64,000 nucleotides of DNA from positions 944,302-1,008,301 of the forward strand of contig JASGHK010000006.1 in NCBI GenBank assembly GCA_049841135.1, written 5' to 3'. Below are positions 35,280 to 44,336 of the stretch, piece by piece. The translations under genes and the position numbers were made by a program. Every line of letters begins with the position of its first letter. Positions within the stretch are counted from its first letter, which is position 1. The notes under the pieces are model-generated. The model was not told the DNA's origin and did no database searches. It was given only the letters and a program-made list of their open reading frames with translations. The stretch is from JACRCT01 sp049841135. GTDB lineage: Bacteria > Myxococcota > Myxococcia > Myxococcales > UBA5297.

Positions 35280-36197
35280 CTACGAGCCGAGGCGGCGCTG
35301 CGTCTGCGCCGTGTAGGTGCTCTCGAAGATGCGGTCGGCGTTGGCCGCCTCGAAGCCCTCGCGGCGGTGCTCGCGGCGGATCTGCTCGGGCGACAGGTGC
35401 GCGAACTGGTCGAGGACCTTGCGCTCGGCGAACTCGACGTACGACCCGCCGATGCGCCGGGCCAGCGTTCCGCCCTGGCCGTCGTCGAAGTCGGCGTCGA
35501 CGAGCGCGGCCACGGTGGAGCTCTGCAGCAGCTTGCCCGCGGGATCGGACTTGATCTTCCCTCCCGAGTCGTTGAGGTGGAACCCGTGCCGCTCGAGGAA
35601 GGCGTTGAACTCCGGAAGCGTGCCCAGGCCCTTGGGCAGGTTGTGCACGGCGATGGTGTAGTGGTTCAGGTAGTAGCGGTTGTAGATGGTCCAGGCGGCG
35701 TACTCGCTCTCCTTCGCCAGCGTCGCGTAGTCGTCCCAGGTCGGCGTGCGCCACAGCGGCCGGTGAAGGAACGTGACGATCGCCTTGGGGTCGGAGAGGT
35801 CCACCGAGTCCACCGGGTCCGCGCGGACGGTGTCGGTGTACGCGTGGACGGCCTTCTGCCCCGCGGCCGACAGCTCGCCGACCCGCAGCTCGCTGATGAA
35901 GACGCGCGGGTGGCGCTCGGTGGGCGGCTGGTACCAGTGCGCGTCGAGCTTCTTCTCGGCGAAGTGGAAGCGGTCGCGGCGCACGTAGCCCAGGTGCAGG
36001 AAGACCTTCTCCAGCGAGGCGATGCCCAGGTGCGGCACGCCCAGGGTCCGGAAGGCGATGTGGTCGTTCTCGATGTCCGCCGCGGAGCCGACGGCGCCTT
36101 CTTTGATCAGCGCCTTGACGATGGCGTCCACGTCCGGGACGTGGGCGCGGTAGCGGGTCATCAGGCCATCGAGGACGAGGTCGAGCGGTGTGTTCAT
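35280..36197 (-). CDS. DUF1338 protein, 2-oxoadipate dioxygenase/decarboxylase-like
   Basis: A 305-residue protein of the DUF1338/HglS family, VOC-fold Fe(II) enzymes; characterised members convert 2-oxoadipate to 2-hydroxyglutarate in lysine breakdown. Conserved parts: NDHIAFRTLGVPHLGI (His ligand), NHYTIAVHNLPKGLGTL (His), GGSYVEFAERKVLDQF (Glu). It is shorter than E. coli YdcJ (about 447), as many bacterial forms are. No lysine-degradation genes lie nearby, so the substrate is uncertain. Intact, with a clear ATG. Confidence 0.9.
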   Translation of the reverse strand: MNTPLDLVLDGLMTRYRAHVPDVDAIVKALIKEGAVGSAADIENDHIAFRTLGVPHLGIASLEKVFLHLGYVRRDRFHFAEKKLDAHWYQPPTERHPRVFISELRVGELSAAGQKAVHAYTDTVRADPVDSVDLSDPKAIVTFLHRPLWRTPTWDDYATLAKESEYAAWTIYNRYYLNHYTIAVHNLPKGLGTLPEFNAFLERHGFHLNDSGGKIKSDPAGKLLQSSTVAALVDADFDDGQGGTLARRIGGSYVEFAERKVLDQFAHLSPEQIRREHRREGFEAANADRIFESTYTAQTQRRLGS

Positions 36198-36248
36198 GGG
36201 GCAAGAATAGTAGGGGGGAGCGGGTTCCGCCGCCGCGCTGAATGCAGG

Positions 36249-36821
36249 CTACTGGCGCGGCGAGAGGCTCAGGCAGGCGCGCGCAGCCGCATCGGAGGCC
36301 TCGCGAGCCCGCAGCGTTCGGAAGCAGCGCACGGGGACGCCGGCGACCCGTCGCAGCGAGTCGAGGCCGAACTCGGACGCCGACCCCTGCCACTGCAGCA
36401 GCCAGCCGCCGTCTTCATTCTTCTCTTCGCGGAGGATCTTCCCGGTCCCGACCGAGGCCCGCGCCGCGTCGAGAGTTGCCGGCTCCTCGGGGCGGGCGAC
36501 TCGCACCATCAGGCTGAAGACGCCCGTGGAGTCGTAGAGGGAGAAGGAGGGCGGCCGGCCCTCGCTCGTGGTGTCGTCGACGCTGCAGCCCGCGGGCAAC
36601 TCGATCCTCGCGTCGAGCGGCTCCAGGAGCTTCCATTCATGGCCGGGCGCCGAGGGCTCCAGCAGCTCGCCCGCGGGGGCCTTCGGGGGCGCCGGCACCA
36701 CCGACGTCTCCGTCGGACCCGACACGCCCGCATCGAGGTTCGTCGCCGAGCGTTGGGCGCAGCTGCCGAGCAGCGCCACGCTCGCCAGCAGACCGACTGC
36801 CGTCGTCGGGTGCAGGTTCAT
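36249..36821 (-). CDS. Lipoprotein, hypothetical, 190 aa
   Basis: Signal with lipobox (VALLGSC), a Pro/Ala linker (VVPAPPKAPAGELLEPSAPG) and a compact C-terminal domain (WKLLEPLDARIELPAGCSVDDTT...LYDSTGVFSLMVRV...GWLLQWQGSASEFGLDSLRRVAGVPVRCFRTL) with three cysteines. The domain resembles small PsbP/stress-response-type folds in its strand pattern, but I do not assign it. It is divergent from lon; the 196-base gap should hold both promoters. Confidence 0.72.
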   Translation of the reverse strand: MNLHPTTAVGLLASVALLGSCAQRSATNLDAGVSGPTETSVVPAPPKAPAGELLEPSAPGHEWKLLEPLDARIELPAGCSVDDTTSEGRPPSFSLYDSTGVFSLMVRVARPEEPATLDAARASVGTGKILREEKNEDGGWLLQWQGSASEFGLDSLRRVAGVPVRCFRTLRAREASDAAARACLSLSPRQ

Positions 36822-37017
36822 GGGGGCTCCTGAAGCGCGAGGCAACCACGGGCCATTCCTAGCAGATCTGCCGGCGGGCAGGCGGGGAGCCGAACCGTCG
36901 CCCGGCTGGGGCCTGCCCGACGGGACCGGCGGGCCGGACCTTCTCCTCGGCGTCCGTTCGCTGAGCGGGAGCCGGAGCCGTGCGCAAGGTGGACGCAGAA
37001 AGTGGAGGTCGCGAACC

Positions 37018-39542
37018 GTGGCCGAGCCAACCGCGCAGGGGAGCAGCCGGGCCGAGGCGAAGCAGGAGGCGCTGCCCCCCATCCCAGACGCCTTGCCGGT
37101 GCTGCCCCTGCGCGAGACCGTCGTCTTCCCGGTGGCCATCACGCCGCTGGCGGTGGGCCAGGAGCGCAGCGTGCGCCTGGTCGAGGAGGCGATGCGCGGC
37201 AGCCACCTCATCTGCACCGTCGCCCAGCGCAGCGGGGACGCGCCCGCCACGAGCTTCGACGAGCTGCACTCGGTGGGCACCGTCGCGCTCATCCACCAGA
37301 TCTTCCATGCGCCGGACGGCTCGCTGCGCATCCTGGCGCAGGGGCTCGTCCGTGTTCGCGTCCGCGAGCCCGTGCAGACCGAGCCCTACTTCGTGGCCCG
37401 AATCGAGGTGGTCCCCGAGACGGAGGTCAGCGGCCTGGAGGTCGAGGCGCTCTCGCGCGCGGCGCGCGACCTGTTCACCCGGCTGGTGGCGCTCGTCCCC
37501 GACCTGCCCAACGAGATCGCCGCGGCCATCGACGGCCTGTCCGAGGCCCGGGAGGTCGCCTACCAGATCGCCGCCACCGCGCCGCTGTCGACCCGGCAGC
37601 GCCAGCAGCTCCTCGAGACCGCCTCGGTGCAGGAGCGGCTGCGCACGCTGGTGGACCTGTTGCAGCACGAGCTGACCGTGCGGGAGATGGGCCAGCAGCT
37701 GGCCCAGGAGACGCACCAGGAGATGAGCAAGGCGCAGCGCGAGTACTTCCTGCGCGAGCAGCTCAAGACCATCCAGCGCGAGCTGGGCGAGGAGGGGGGC
37801 GGGGCGGCGGCCGAGTTCCAGGAGAATCGAGGAGCGGCTGCGCGGCCTGACGGGGATGCCGGAGGAGGCGCGCAAGGAGGCCGAGCGCGAGCTGTCGCGG
37901 CTGCGGCACCTGCCCGAGGCCTCGCCGGAGCACGGCCTGCTGCGCACCTGGCTGGAGTGGATGGTGGCCCTGCCCTGGGCCAAGACGTCCGGCGGCGCCA
38001 TCGACGTCACCCGGGCGCGGCAGGTCCTCGACGAGGACCACTACGACCTGGACCAGGTCAAGGACCGCATCGTCGAGTACCTCGCGGTCAAGAAGCTGCG
38101 CGACGAGCGGTCGGCGAAGGTGTCGCTCACCGGCGCGGGCGAGGCCGGGCGCGCCGCGGTCGCCGGACCTCTTCCGCAGACGCCCCGCGACGAGTCGCGC
38201 CGCGAGCCGCTGCTGTGCTTCGTCGGCGCCCCCGGCGTCGGCAAGACGTCGCTGGGCGTGTCCATCGCCCGCGCCATGGGCCGCAAGTTCGTGCGCATCA
38301 GCCTGGGCGGCATCCACGACGAGGCCGAGGTCCGCGGGCACCGGCGCACGTACATCGGGGCGATGCCCGGGCGGATCATGCAGGCCATCCGGCGGACCGA
38401 GGTGGCCGACCCGGTCTTCATGCTCGACGAGGTGGACAAGCTGGGGGTGGGCTTCCAGGGCGACCCGTCGGCGGCGCTCCTGGAGGTGCTGGACCCGGCG
38501 CAGAACTGGGCCTTCGCCGACACCTACCTCGGCGTGCCCTTCGACCTGTCGCGGGTGCTCTTCATCTGCACCGCCAACTCGGTGGAGACCATCCCGCCGC
38601 CGCTGCTCGACCGCGTGGAGGTCATCGCCCTGCCCGGGTACATCGAGGAGGAGAAGCTGCAGATCGCCCGGCGCTACCTCGTGCCCCGCTCGCTCAAGGC
38701 GCACGGGCTCGAGCCCCGGGAGCTGGAGATCGAGGACGCGGCCCTGCGCCGCATCGTGCGCGAGTACACGCGCGAGGCCGGGGTGCGCAACCTGGAGCGC
38801 AGCATCGCCTCCATCGCCCGCAAGGCCGCCCGGCGCATCGCCGAGGGCGCCCCGCCGCCCATCGTCGCCCGCGCGCCGGAGCTGAAGGCCTACCTGGGCG
38901 CCCCTCGCTTCTTCAACGAGCTGGCCGAGCGCATCGACCGCCCGGGCGTGGCCACCGGGCTCGCCTGGACCCCGGCCGGCGGGCAGATCCTCTTCGTCGA
39001 GGCGACGATGATGCCCAGCCAGGAGGAGCGGCTCATCCTCACCGGGATGCTGGGCGACGTGATGCGCGAGTCGGCGCAGGCGGCGCTCAGCTACCTGCGC
39101 GCCAACGCCATGCGCCTCCTGGTCGACCCCACCGTCTTCGAGGGCCGGGCGGTGCACGTCCACGTCCCGGCCGGGGCCATCCCCAAGGACGGGCCGTCGG
39201 CGGGGGTGGCGATGATCGCCGCGCTGGCCTCGGTGGCGTCGGGCCGGCCGGTGCGCAACGACGTGGCCATGACCGGGGAGATCAGCCTGCGCGGCAAGGT
39301 GCTCCCCGTCGGCGGCATCAAGGAGAAGGTGCTGGCCGCGCACATCGCCGGGGTGCGCAAGGTCCTCCTGCCGCGGCGGAACGAGGCGGACGTCGAGGAC
39401 ATCCCCGCCGAGGTGAAGCGGGAAGCTCGAGTTCCACTTCGTCGACTCCGTCGAGGAGGCGCTCGACGCGGCGCTCGCCGCTCCCCCCGAGCGGGGACGC
39501 GGGGCGCAGCCGGAAACGGGCAGCGGAGTGCAAGTGCACTGA
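37018..39542 (+). CDS. lon: ATP-dependent protease Lon, two frameshifts
   Basis: The hexameric AAA+ serine protease that degrades damaged and regulatory proteins. GTG start at 37018 after GGAGGT. Domains: N-terminal LON substrate-binding (LPVLPLRETVVFPVAITPLAVG), AAA+ with Walker A GAPGVGKTS near residue 402 and Walker B VFMLDEVDKL, and S16 protease with the Ser of KDGPSAGVAM (about 727) and the Lys of GGIKEK. Frames change near 37,826 and 39,422; removing both gives about 840 residues with an extra Ala/Arg/Pro insert near 155-165 residues before the end of the AAA lid. With every catalytic residue kept, the breaks look like indel errors. Confidence 0.92.
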
Positions 39543-39665
39543 CGGCCGGCGGGCTCGCTGCAGGCCTCGGTGAGGTTGCTGAAGATAGGCACCTACTTTG
39601 TGACATGACCCGACGCTGCGAGCGATGCCCGGGCCTTGGGATCCGTGCGGTATAAAGGGGAGCGA

Positions 39666-41492
39666 ATGGATCCCCTGAGCGCCGCGCCGGCCAAGCAGCG
39701 TTTCCTCGAACGCCGCAAAGAGATCTGGGCCGACCTGCTGCGACTCTTCGCCTGCGTGGCGTGGCTGCCCTGGGTGCTGGTCAAGCGCCCGGAGGCGGTG
39801 TCGCTGTGGGCGCCGATGCTGGCGATCCCGCTCATCTCGCTCTTCGCGATCGTCGCGGCGCGCTTCGATTTCTTGCCGAGGCAGCGGCGCATCGCCATCG
39901 CGCTGACCGACGTGTTCCTGCTGGTGCTCATCACCTGGAACCTGGGCAGCCAGACCTCGCCGGTGCTGCTCTTCTTCGTCATCGCGGTGGTGGCCACGAC
40001 CATGGTCTCCGAGCCGTACGTCGGCCTGGTGGTGACGCTGGCGCTGGCCGTCTGCTACGGCGCGGTGCTGCTGCTCGAGGCCGAGGGGATCATCGCCACC
40101 GCGCCGATGGCCCGTCCGGGCCTGGGGCCCAACGAGACCTCGGGCGGCCGGGCCTTCGCCTTCATCAGCGTGACCATGGCGGTCTTCACCGCCTACGCCT
40201 TCCTCTCCTGGGCGCGGCGCCGGCTGGAGCGCAGCGCGGAGCGCGAGCGCGAGCTGCGCTTGGCCGAGCAGGCGGCCCAGCGGCGCGCCCTGGAGCTGCA
40301 GCGCCAGCTGGAGATGGCCCAGCGCATGGAGAGCCTGGGCCGGCTCGCCGGCGGCGTGGCGCACGACTTCAACAACCTGCTCACCGTCATCCACGGCGCC
40401 TTCGCCTTCGGCCTGCAGGAGGCGGGCGGGAACACCGACCTGAAGGAGGCGCTCGACGACGGGCGCTCGGCCTCGCGCCGCGCCGCCAACCTCGTCCAGC
40501 AGCTCCTGGCCTTCAGCCGCCGGCAGCCGACCCGGCCCCAGGTGATCGACCCGACGGAGCACCTGACCTCGACGCGGAGGATGCTGCAGCGCGTGCTGAG
40601 CGAGACCATCCGCCTGGAGGTCGACCTCGAGCAGGGGCTGTGGCCCGTCAAGATCGACCCGACCCAGCTCGAGCAGGTGCTCATCAACCTGGCGGTCAAC
40701 GCGCGCGACGCCATGCCCAAGGGTGGGTCGCTGTTCTTGACGGGCCGCAACGTCGAGCTCAGCCGGGCCGACTGCGAGAGCCGGCCGGGCCTGGCCCCGG
40801 GGCCCTACGCGCAGCTCGCCGTCCGCGACACGGGCCACGGCATGGACGAGGAGACCCTGCGCCGGGCGTTCGAGCCTTTCTTCACCACCAAGCCCCAGGG
40901 CCGCGGCACCGGCCTGGGCCTGTCGACCGCGTTCGGCATCGCCCAGCAGAACGGCGGCTGGCTGGACCTCACCTCGAGGACCAAGGAAGGGACGACCGCG
41001 CGCCTGCTGCTCCCGCGCGCCACGGGCGAGGTGGTGCGGCTGGAGCCTGAGCCCGACGCCAAGAGCCAGGGCCGGGAGACGCTGCTCCTGGTGGAGGACG
41101 AGGAGACCCTGCGCAAGATGGCGCGCCGCGCGCTCGAGCAGCGAGGCTACACGGTGCTCGAGGCCGGCTCGGGCGAGCAGGCGCTGGAGGTGGCGGGGGC
41201 CTTCGACCGCGACATCGACGGCCTGGTCACGGACCTGGTGATGCCGGGGATCACCGGGCGCGTGCTCGCCGAGCGGCTGCGCCAGAAGCGCCCCACCCTC
41301 AAGGTCCTGTACGTCTCGGGACACAGCCCCGACGCCTTGGCACCGGGTAGCCTGGTCGCCGAAGGGGCGGAGTTCCTCCCCAAGCCCTTCGAGCCCGACC
41401 AGCTGGCGGCGACGGTGCGCAGGCTGCTCGACCAGCCTATGCCGGGCTCCGTGCCGGTCGCCGCTGCGCTCACGGCAGAAGGACGCTCCTAG
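39666..41492 (+). CDS. Membrane hybrid histidine kinase with C-terminal receiver
   Basis: A 608-residue protein: five or six N-terminal membrane helices (about 25-185, no large periplasmic sensor), a coiled linker, a HisKA-type domain with phospho-His in GGVAHDFNNLLTVIHG (near 232), an HATPase domain (NLAVNARDAMPKGG, DTGHGMDEETLRRAFEPFFTTK, GTGLGLSTAFGI) and a receiver (LLLVEDEETLRKMARRALEQRG, acceptor Asp in LVTDLVMPG near 522, TLKVLYVSGHS). There is no partner regulator beside it, so signalling is probably through a phosphorelay. It is 123 bases after lon. Confidence 0.93.
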   Translation: MDPLSAAPAKQRFLERRKEIWADLLRLFACVAWLPWVLVKRPEAVSLWAPMLAIPLISLFAIVAARFDFLPRQRRIAIALTDVFLLVLITWNLGSQTSPVLLFFVIAVVATTMVSEPYVGLVVTLALAVCYGAVLLLEAEGIIATAPMARPGLGPNETSGGRAFAFISVTMAVFTAYAFLSWARRRLERSAERERELRLAEQAAQRRALELQRQLEMAQRMESLGRLAGGVAHDFNNLLTVIHGAFAFGLQEAGGNTDLKEALDDGRSASRRAANLVQQLLAFSRRQPTRPQVIDPTEHLTSTRRMLQRVLSETIRLEVDLEQGLWPVKIDPTQLEQVLINLAVNARDAMPKGGSLFLTGRNVELSRADCESRPGLAPGPYAQLAVRDTGHGMDEETLRRAFEPFFTTKPQGRGTGLGLSTAFGIAQQNGGWLDLTSRTKEGTTARLLLPRATGEVVRLEPEPDAKSQGRETLLLVEDEETLRKMARRALEQRGYTVLEAGSGEQALEVAGAFDRDIDGLVTDLVMPGITGRVLAERLRQKRPTLKVLYVSGHSPDALAPGSLVAEGAEFLPKPFEPDQLAATVRRLLDQPMPGSVPVAAALTAEGRS

Positions 41493-41534
41493 CCGCCGTT
41501 CGCTTGGGTCCCCTAGGTCTCAAAGGTCTCGTAG

Positions 41535-41569
41535 GTCCCATGGGTCCCATCGACTGGGACACATGGGAC
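41535..41569. terminator. Long hairpin between convergent genes
   Basis: GTCCCATGGGTCCCA pairs with TGGGACACATGGGAC (14 of 15 positions) around a five-base loop. It lies between the hybrid kinase and the convergent zinc-ribbon gene. The surrounding 41,500-41,600 is made of degenerate GGTCTC/GGGACACA short repeats that can extend the pairing. Confidence 0.7.
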
Positions 41570-41611
41570 GCATAGGACACAGGGGACACAGGGGACTGGG
41601 GCGTCAGCCAG

Positions 41612-42185
41612 CTACGACGGCGGGCCCTCGTCCGAGGTCTCCGCTGCGGGGTCCTGTGTCGCCGCGTCGTCCTCGGTCACCGCGGGGCTGGCGGGGCGCG
41701 CGGCAGGCCTGGCGAAGGTTGCCGGCGCAGCGCCCTTGTTGTGCATCAGGGTCTTCACCGTGCTCGGAAACGCCACGTCGATTCTTGTCGAGCCCGCGGA
41801 CGGCGGCGACCACGCCCAGGCCGAAGGTGGGGTGCTGGAGGAGGTCGCCCACGGCGAACTTCTCCTTGATGTTGAAGGCGCGGGCCGAGCCGCGGTCCTT
41901 GTTCGCGATGAGCTCGTCGTAGCTCGAGGAGAGCGCGGACGCGGCGGAGGCGGCCTTGGGCTTGTCGGCGGCGGCGGCGCGCGGCCGGCTGGGGCGGGGG
42001 GCCGCGCTGCTCGAAGCGCTGGCGGCGCCGGGCTCGGCCTTGCGGAAGGCGTGCTGGCCGCCGCAGGTGTTGCACTGGACCTTCTTGATCGACCCGGCCC
42101 AGACGGCCAGCACGGTGTGCGCCAGGACCATCTTGCAGCGGGTGCAGTACGAGTCGACTTCCCCACCCACCTTGAACTCAGCCAT
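41612..42185 (-). CDS. Zinc-ribbon protein with PcrA/UvrD C-terminal-like domain, frameshifted
   Basis: N-terminus MAEFKVGGEVDSYCTRCKMVLAHTVLAVW...VQCNTCGGQHAFR, a CxxC...CxxC zinc ribbon. A low-complexity Ala/Ser/Pro linker follows, then FAVGDLLQHPTFGLGVVAAVRGLDK | IDVAFPSTVKTLMHNKG, a small beta-barrel like the C-terminal Tudor-like domain of PcrA/UvrD helicases, which contacts RNA polymerase. A one-base frameshift near 41,780 separates these two halves. About 190 residues in all. It may be a transcription- or repair-associated factor; this is an inference. An ATG at 42191 is an alternative start. Confidence 0.78.
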
Positions 42186-42384
42186 CGCCATCCTCCGTCC
42201 CGCGCCGAAAAGAGCGCGCAGGCTAGTACAGCCCCGCTCGTCTGCAAAGAAATCGCGCCTTCGCGGGCGGGCCGCGCCGGGCCTGTCCTCCGCCATGCGT
42301 CGTGAGGTGCTGGGCACTGCCGCAGACCGCCGGTAAGGAACCGGCGACTCGCCCTCCCCGGGGCCGCCAGAATCCGCGCCCGAG

Positions 42385-43236
42385 ATGGCCGAAGAGACCA
42401 CGACGCCTGCCGAGGAGCCGGTGCGCCCGCCGCACCCGGCGCGGATCTTCCTGGAGAAGCTGGGCCAGGGCTTCCTGGACTTCGTCCACGACGTGGGTGG
42501 GCTGGCCTCGCTGCTGGTGCTGCTCGCTCGCTCGGCGCTGGTCCCGCCGTGGCGGGTGGGGCTGGCCTTCTCGCAGATGGACTTCCTGGGCGTGGGCTCG
42601 ACCTTCGTGGTCGTGCTCACCGGAGTCTTCACCGGCATGGTGATGACCAAGCAGTCGCTGGTGGCCTTCGCCATGTTCAACGCCGAGAGCCTGGTCGGCC
42701 CCACGGTGACCATCTCCATCACCCGCGAGCTGGCGCCGGTCTTCGCCGCGCTGATGATCACCATGCGCGCGGGCTCGGCCATGGCCACCGAGCTGGGCAC
42801 GATGCGCGTCACCGAGCAGATCGACGCGCTGGTCACCATCGCCGTGGACCCGGTCAAGTACCTCATCTTCCCGCGGGTGGTGGCGGGCATGCTGATGGCG
42901 CCGGCGCTGTGCATGGTGTTCAACGCCGCCGGCTTCGCGGGGACGTACTTCGTCGCCATCGTGGTCGAGCAGCTCTCGCCGGGGACGTTCCTGAGCAAGA
43001 CGGCGGAGTGGGTCGACCCGGAGGACGTCTACCTGGGGCTCATCAAGAGCATCTTCTTCGGCCTGCTCATCACCCTCGTGGCTTGCTACAAAGGGTTCAA
43101 CGCCACGGGCGGCGCCAAGGGCGTCGGGCAGGCGACCACCGAGGCGATGGTCATGACCGCGGTCGGCACGTTCGTCTTCGACTACATCCTCAACCTCCTC
43201 TTCCTGCCGATGCTCTTCCCGTACCTGTATCGATGA
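42385..43236 (+). CDS. MlaE-family ABC permease
   Basis: A 283-residue membrane protein of the MlaE/YrbE family, the permease of phospholipid-trafficking (Mla/Mce) transporters. Conserved segments: GVGSTFVVVLTGVFTGMVMTKQ, LVGPTVTISITRELAPVFAALMITMRAGSAMATELGTMRVTEQIDAL and the C-terminal cytoplasmic loop with YKGFNATGGAKGVGQATTEAMVMT. No MlaF ATPase or MCE protein lies next to it, which is unusual; partners must be elsewhere or beyond the window. Its stop overlaps the next start (ATGA). Confidence 0.92.
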   Translation: MAEETTTPAEEPVRPPHPARIFLEKLGQGFLDFVHDVGGLASLLVLLARSALVPPWRVGLAFSQMDFLGVGSTFVVVLTGVFTGMVMTKQSLVAFAMFNAESLVGPTVTISITRELAPVFAALMITMRAGSAMATELGTMRVTEQIDALVTIAVDPVKYLIFPRVVAGMLMAPALCMVFNAAGFAGTYFVAIVVEQLSPGTFLSKTAEWVDPEDVYLGLIKSIFFGLLITLVACYKGFNATGGAKGVGQATTEAMVMTAVGTFVFDYILNLLFLPMLFPYLYR

Positions 43237-44282
43237 GCTCGACCTCGACCTCCGAAGACCGGCTCGCGGGCGTCCTCCTGGGGACGGCGGTCGGCGACGC
43301 GCTGGGACTGCCGCTCGAGAACCTCACCGCGCGGCGCATCGAGCGTCTCTTCGGACGGGTCACGCGCTTCCGCTTCCTGGGCAGGATTGGCTTCGTCTCC
43401 GACGACACCGAGCAGACGGCCTTCGTCGCCGACTCGCTCCTGCGCGCCGGCGACGACCCGGACCTGGGCGCTCGTACCTTCGCCTGGCGGCTGCGGGGTT
43501 GGGTGCTGCGCGCTCCGTTCGGCGTGGGGCTGGCGACGCTGCGCGCCTGCGCGAAGCTGCTCCTGTTCGTTCCGCCATCGCGGAGCGGCGTGCGCTCGGC
43601 CGGCAACGGCGCGGCGATGCGCGCGGCAGTCCTCGGCGCCTTCTTCGCCGACGACCCGGCGAGGCGCGCGGCGTGGTCGGAGGCTCTGGCGCGGGTGACG
43701 CACACGGACCCGCGGGCGGTCCAGGGCGCGGGCTACGTGGCCTCGCTCGCCGCCCAGGCCACCAGGGCTTCGAGCGATCGGCCGCCGGACCTCTTGGCGG
43801 CGGCCCAGGGCGTCGTCGAGGACGCTTCGCTGCTCAAGGGCCTCCAGGCCGCCCAGCACTTCGCCGAGGCCGGTACGGCCACCGAGGAGGCGGCCACGGC
43901 GCTCGGCGTGACCGGCTTCGTGCTGCACACCGTCCCGTTCGCGGCCTTCGTCTACGCCCGCTGGGGCGCCGACGCTCGCAAGGCGATCGAAGAGGCGGTC
44001 AACGCCGGCGGCGACACCGACACCATCGGGGCCATCGTCGGCGCGCTCGTCGGCGCGCGCCATGGCCTCTCCGGCCTGCCGCGGGACCTGGTCGAGAACC
44101 TCGAGGACGGTCCGCTCGGGCGGCGCCACTTGCTGGCGCTGTCGCACGCGCTCGCCGCGGGCACCCCCGCGCGGCCGCCGGACTTCTCGGCGCTCGGGCT
44201 GCTCGCGCGCAACCTCCTGCTCATCCCGGTGATCCTGGCGCACGTCGGCCTGCGCTTCGTCGGAGCGCTGGTCCGGCGCTAG
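43233..44282 (+). CDS. ADP-ribosylglycohydrolase
   Basis: A 349-residue DraG/ARH-fold hydrolase, removing ADP-ribose from proteins or free ADP-ribose derivatives. Di-metal motifs: GTAVGDALGLPLENL, FVSDDTEQTAF, NGAAMRAAVLGAFF and NAGGDTDTIGAIVGALVGARHG (two Asp and Thr metal ligands). The first ATG overlaps the mlaE stop (ATGA), so the two are translated together although no known pathway links them. The C-terminal 30 residues (NLLLIPVILAHVGLRFVGALV) form an added hydrophobic helix, unusual for the family and possibly a membrane anchor. Confidence 0.9.
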   Translation: MSSTSTSEDRLAGVLLGTAVGDALGLPLENLTARRIERLFGRVTRFRFLGRIGFVSDDTEQTAFVADSLLRAGDDPDLGARTFAWRLRGWVLRAPFGVGLATLRACAKLLLFVPPSRSGVRSAGNGAAMRAAVLGAFFADDPARRAAWSEALARVTHTDPRAVQGAGYVASLAAQATRASSDRPPDLLAAAQGVVEDASLLKGLQAAQHFAEAGTATEEAATALGVTGFVLHTVPFAAFVYARWGADARKAIEEAVNAGGDTDTIGAIVGALVGARHGLSGLPRDLVENLEDGPLGRRHLLALSHALAAGTPARPPDFSALGLLARNLLLIPVILAHVGLRFVGALVRR

Positions 44283-44336
44283 CGAGCTGTGCTGAAGATA
44301 TGTCGGTACCCATCAACATCCCCTCAGCGGTCCTTC

